Shown here: positions 6,982 through 8,461 of the stretch, piece after piece | Numbering within the stretch: position 1 is the first letter of the stretch | How the letters are laid out: each line of letters opens with the position of its first letter | DNA from: Clostridia bacterium | Lineage (GTDB): Bacteria; Bacillota; Clostridia; Oscillospirales; CAG-382 | Length of the DNA stretch: 8,461 bases | Direction of reading: 5' to 3' | Assembly (NCBI GenBank): GCA_900754535.1 | Contig: CAAEDF010000084.1 | Location: 1 to 8,461 of the forward strand | Notes under the pieces: model-generated | Told to the model about the DNA's origin: nothing | Database searches by the model: none | What the model saw: only the letters and a program-made list of their open reading frames with translations | Made by a program: the position numbers and the translations under genes

Positions 6982-7000
6982 TTCAATTGAAATAATTGAA
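6982..7000. promoter_or_regulatory. Inverted repeat, possible secondary operator
   Basis: TTCAATT (6982-6988) and AATTGAA (6994-7000) form a perfect 7-bp inverted repeat with a 5-nt spacer. T6983 and A6995 satisfy the T-N11-A spacing of LysR-type sites. In AT-rich DNA this could arise by chance, so it is only a candidate binding site. Confidence 0.35.
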
Positions 7001-7093
7001 ATGAATCAGCTTCTTATGTCTAGGTATCCCTCCCTAACACCGAATTGATCATGTAGGCCTTGACTTGTTCGAGATTTGTCAATCTTTACGCTT

Positions 7094-7122
7094 AGCATAC
7101 TTGTGTATAACGATTTTGTCCA
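7094..7122 (-). promoter_or_regulatory. Candidate sigma-A promoter for the permease operon
   Basis: On the minus strand TGGACA (7122-7117) is followed after 17 nt by TATGCT (7099-7094). This is 5 of 6 and 4 of 6 matches to consensus with ideal spacing. Transcription would start near 7087. The LysR-type repeats at 7153-7190 would then lie roughly 65 to 105 nt upstream of the start, the usual place for activator binding by this family. Computed by eye only. Confidence 0.45.
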
Positions 7123-7152
7123 ATTTCTAATTTTCATGAGTTTTAAACTGCT

Positions 7153-7190
7153 GGTTATTTGTCAAAACATTGGCAATAACCTTTGGTTAT
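7153..7190. promoter_or_regulatory. LysR-type operator candidate: three GGTTAT half-sites
   Basis: GGTTATT (7153-7159), AATAACC (7175-7181) and GGTTAT (7185-7190) alternate in orientation. The second and third form a perfect repeat ATAACC-TTT-GGTTAT, with T7177 and A7189 fitting the T-N11-A LysR box. The first and second form a wider 29-bp inverted repeat. The site lies 120 nt before the LysR start and just upstream of the candidate operon promoter, so it could serve both activation of the operon and autoregulation. Confidence 0.6.
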
Positions 7191-7221
7191 ATTAAAACAT
7201 ACAAATTGGAATTGATTTGTT

Positions 7222-7260
7222 TTGATTTTTTTGAGCAAGTGTGATATTTTTATATAGAAT
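7222..7260 (+). promoter_or_regulatory. Candidate promoter region of the LysR gene
   Basis: TTGATT (7222-7227) with TATTTT (7245-7250) at 17 nt, or TTGAGC (7231-7236) with TAGAAT (7255-7260) at 18 nt, are both plausible weak promoters. The stretch is very T-rich, so neither can be chosen with certainty. Either would give a leader of roughly 40-55 nt before the TTG start. Confidence 0.35.
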
Positions 7261-7290
7261 GAAAGTGTTACTTTTTTGGCATTGTAGATT

Positions 7291-7298
7291 AAGGAGGG
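7291..7298 (+). promoter_or_regulatory. Ribosome binding site that decides the TTG start of the LysR gene
   Basis: AAGGAGGG, an almost ideal Shine-Dalgarno sequence, lies 11 nt before TTG at 7310. No ATG or GTG is in range, and the protein from this TTG begins MDIREIRYII, exactly where LysR proteins normally start. Confidence 0.8.
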
Positions 7299-7309
7299 AA
7301 TAAAACGCC

Positions 7310-8197
7310 TTGGATATCAGAGAAATTCGATATATTATTGAAATTGCCAACACCCGCAACATGACAAAGGCAGCTGCCAACCTCTTTATCACCCAGCCGG
7401 CGCTTAGTAAGATGCTGAAAAAGGTTGAGCTTGAGCTGGGGATGCCGCTTTTCTATCGCGAGGGAAATGTGATGTCTCCAACGGAAGCCGGAACGCTTCT
7501 CGTTGAGCATGGGACAGGAATATCCCAGATATTCGACGAGATGGACAGTCAACTGCGCGACCTAAAGTCCATGAAACGCGGCAGAGTCATACTTGGCGTC
7601 CCCCCTGTTATAGCTGCCTTTGACTTTCCCGAAATCATAATGAGATTCCGTAAGCACTTCCCCAATGTTGCCGTGGAAGTTCACGAATACGGTGCAAGAA
7701 AGCTTGAAAGCATGGTTTTGGACGGTATGATGGACATAGCGATAAGTATGCATCCTGTGCTGTCCGACGATCTGAGCGAGATCATAATCATGCAGGATCA
7801 GATAGTCTGCGCGATGAATCCCGACCATCCGCTTGCAAAGTGCGAAAGCATCACTTTGGGCGATCTTGCGCCATATCCCTTTAACACATTTCCTGTGAAT
7901 TTTGCCGTGTACCATGAGCTTGTACGAAAGTTCCAAGATCATGGGCTTTCGCCCATGATCAATCTGACAAGCCCCACCTGTGACTTTTTACTTAAAATGA
8001 GCAGTCTAAGCAATGAGGTCTGCGTCCTCCCTGCCCCATGCGTCAGATACTACAATAAAAACGATCTTGTAACGAGACCTTTTGAGCCGTCGTTCCAGTG
8101 GGGACTTTGCATCGTATACAAAAAGAACATAAACATGTCCGAAAAAGTTCGAGCACTTATATCATGTATTCAGCAGACAGTTGAACCTCCAATCTGA
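7310..8197 (+). CDS. LysR-family transcriptional regulator
   Basis: The 295-residue protein has normal LysR length. The N-terminal winged helix-turn-helix covers about residues 1-60: MDIREIRYIIEIANTRNMTK, AAANLFITQPALSKMLKKVE and the wing with LFYREGN and SPTEAG. A linker helix (about 61-90) leads to the co-inducer-binding domain from about residue 92 (RVILGVPPV) to the end. Such proteins bind as tetramers, usually control a divergent operon and themselves, and respond to a pathway metabolite. Here the divergent operon is the acid uptake and reduction module, and operator-like repeats lie between the two, so it is the likely regulator of that module. The effector is unknown; the imported acid or a CoA intermediate is the simplest guess. 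It is transcribed alone, and the nearest clear plus-strand terminator is about 190 nt past its stop. Confidence 0.92.
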   Translation: MDIREIRYIIEIANTRNMTKAAANLFITQPALSKMLKKVELELGMPLFYREGNVMSPTEAGTLLVEHGTGISQIFDEMDSQLRDLKSMKRGRVILGVPPVIAAFDFPEIIMRFRKHFPNVAVEVHEYGARKLESMVLDGMMDIAISMHPVLSDDLSEIIIMQDQIVCAMNPDHPLAKCESITLGDLAPYPFNTFPVNFAVYHELVRKFQDHGLSPMINLTSPTCDFLLKMSSLSNEVCVLPAPCVRYYNKNDLVTRPFEPSFQWGLCIVYKKNINMSEKVRALISCIQQTVEPPI

Positions 8198-8342
8198 GCA
8201 GCCATAACCAATCATATGTATTTACATAACCCGAAGTAATGAAATGTCGCGACTTTTTATCTACAAGTGTCGTAAGTATTTTGCTATTTTCGAATAATTT
8301 TTTTGTAAAACAGACTTGAATTACTTATATGCGCAAATAAAT

Positions 8343-8377
8343 ACGACCGCTACCGTCAGTAAAACGGTAGCGGTCGT
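8343..8377 (-). terminator. Perfect 14-bp hairpin, possible minus-strand terminator
   Basis: Arms 8343-8356 and 8364-8377 are perfect inverted repeats with a 7-nt loop. On the minus strand the stem is followed by ATTTATTTG (8342-8334), an imperfect U-rich tail. That would stop transcription coming from beyond the right edge towards the LysR gene. On the plus strand no U-run follows. The arms lie directly before a second hairpin, and the pair could instead mark the end of an inserted element. Confidence 0.5.
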
Positions 8378-8387
8378 CAGTCTGTCG

Positions 8388-8416
8388 AAAAAGTCCAGCA
8401 ACGGCTGGGCTTTTTT
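8388..8416 (+). terminator. Rho-independent terminator, plus strand
   Basis: GTCCAGC (8393-8399) pairs with GCTGGGC (8404-8410), with one G-U wobble and an AACG loop. Flanking A5 (8388-8392) and T6 (8411-8416) extend the stem and give the U-run. It is the first good terminator downstream of the LysR gene. Because it is about 190 nt away it may instead shield whatever lies beyond the window from read-through. Confidence 0.65.
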
Positions 8417-8461
8417 GCGTTTATATGATAAAATGGTTCTGGGTGATGAAAGATGCTGGAA

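Larger units (their letters stand above)
6773..7309. other. Divergent intergenic region between permease and LysR genes
   Basis: This 537-nt stretch has no convincing gene. It is mostly AT-rich, except for a GC-rich block at about 6818-6905. It contains operator-like inverted repeats (6982-7000 and 7153-7190), a candidate promoter for the minus-strand operon (7094-7122) and one for the LysR gene (about 7222-7260). If the operon promoter is right, the permease mRNA has a leader of about 315 nt. A 10-codon minus-strand reading frame (ATG at 7052, stop at 7021-7023) lies in that leader after AAGG at 5 nt spacing; it could be a leader peptide or chance. No known riboswitch fold was recognised. 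Confidence 0.7.

Noticed and set aside
6919..6990. 23-codon plus-strand frame starting ATG at 6919 (MDAYMYLTVV...)
   Set aside because: It has no ribosome binding site, no recognisable motif and lies in the presumed leader of the opposite-strand operon.
7077..7082. Perfect TTGACA on the minus strand
   Set aside because: No acceptable -10 hexamer is found at 16-19 nt; the best nearby option, at 20 nt, is CTACAT. It was not called as a promoter.
1..8461. CRISPR arrays, tRNA or rRNA genes
   Set aside because: No regularly spaced direct repeats and no tRNA-like or rRNA-like sequence were seen.

Overview
The window carries one complete catabolic locus, flanked on one side by the 5' end of a mobile-element gene and on the other by strong hairpins. 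Gene content suggests a strictly anaerobic, fermentative Firmicute of the gut Clostridia type (Oscillospiraceae or Lachnospiraceae-like). The grounds are a Bcd/Etf module of clostridial type, a propionate-CoA-transferase-like enzyme, AGGAGG-type ribosome binding sites and a clostridial large serine recombinase. The genus cannot be fixed from the sequence alone.

Layout. Positions 1-172 (minus strand) hold the first 57 codons of a large serine recombinase that runs off the window; its codons are strikingly GC-rich at third positions. A Rho-independent terminator (219-254, minus) separates it from a six-gene minus-strand operon. In transcription order the operon is GntP-family permease (6772-5486), acyl-CoA dehydrogenase (5346-4204), EtfB (4160-3375), EtfA (3360-2359), family I CoA-transferase (2343-793) and MaoC-type enoyl-CoA hydratase (762-319). 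The last five genes are 14-43 nt apart. The permease is separated from them by 139 nt containing two hairpins. A 537-nt divergent region (6773-7309) with LysR-type operator candidates leads to a plus-strand LysR-family regulator (7310-8197). The right end (8198-8461) holds an AT-rich stretch, a perfect 14-bp hairpin and a plus-strand terminator.

How the genes fit together (inference). The permease would import an organic acid and the CoA-transferase would activate it. The MaoC hydratase would dehydrate a 3-hydroxyacyl-CoA to a 2-enoyl-CoA. The acyl-CoA dehydrogenase with EtfAB would reduce the enoyl-CoA, and CoA would then pass from the saturated product to the next substrate molecule. No thiolase, 3-hydroxyacyl-CoA dehydrogenase or crotonase is present, so this is not the canonical acetyl-CoA-to-butyrate cluster. 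It reads as a self-contained route that uses an imported (R)-3-hydroxy acid, such as 3-hydroxybutyrate or 3-hydroxypropionate, as electron acceptor. EtfB carries the signatures of the FAD-binding, electron-bifurcating group, so the reduction could be coupled to ferredoxin reduction. The divergent LysR protein is the obvious candidate regulator, probably responding to the substrate or a CoA intermediate.
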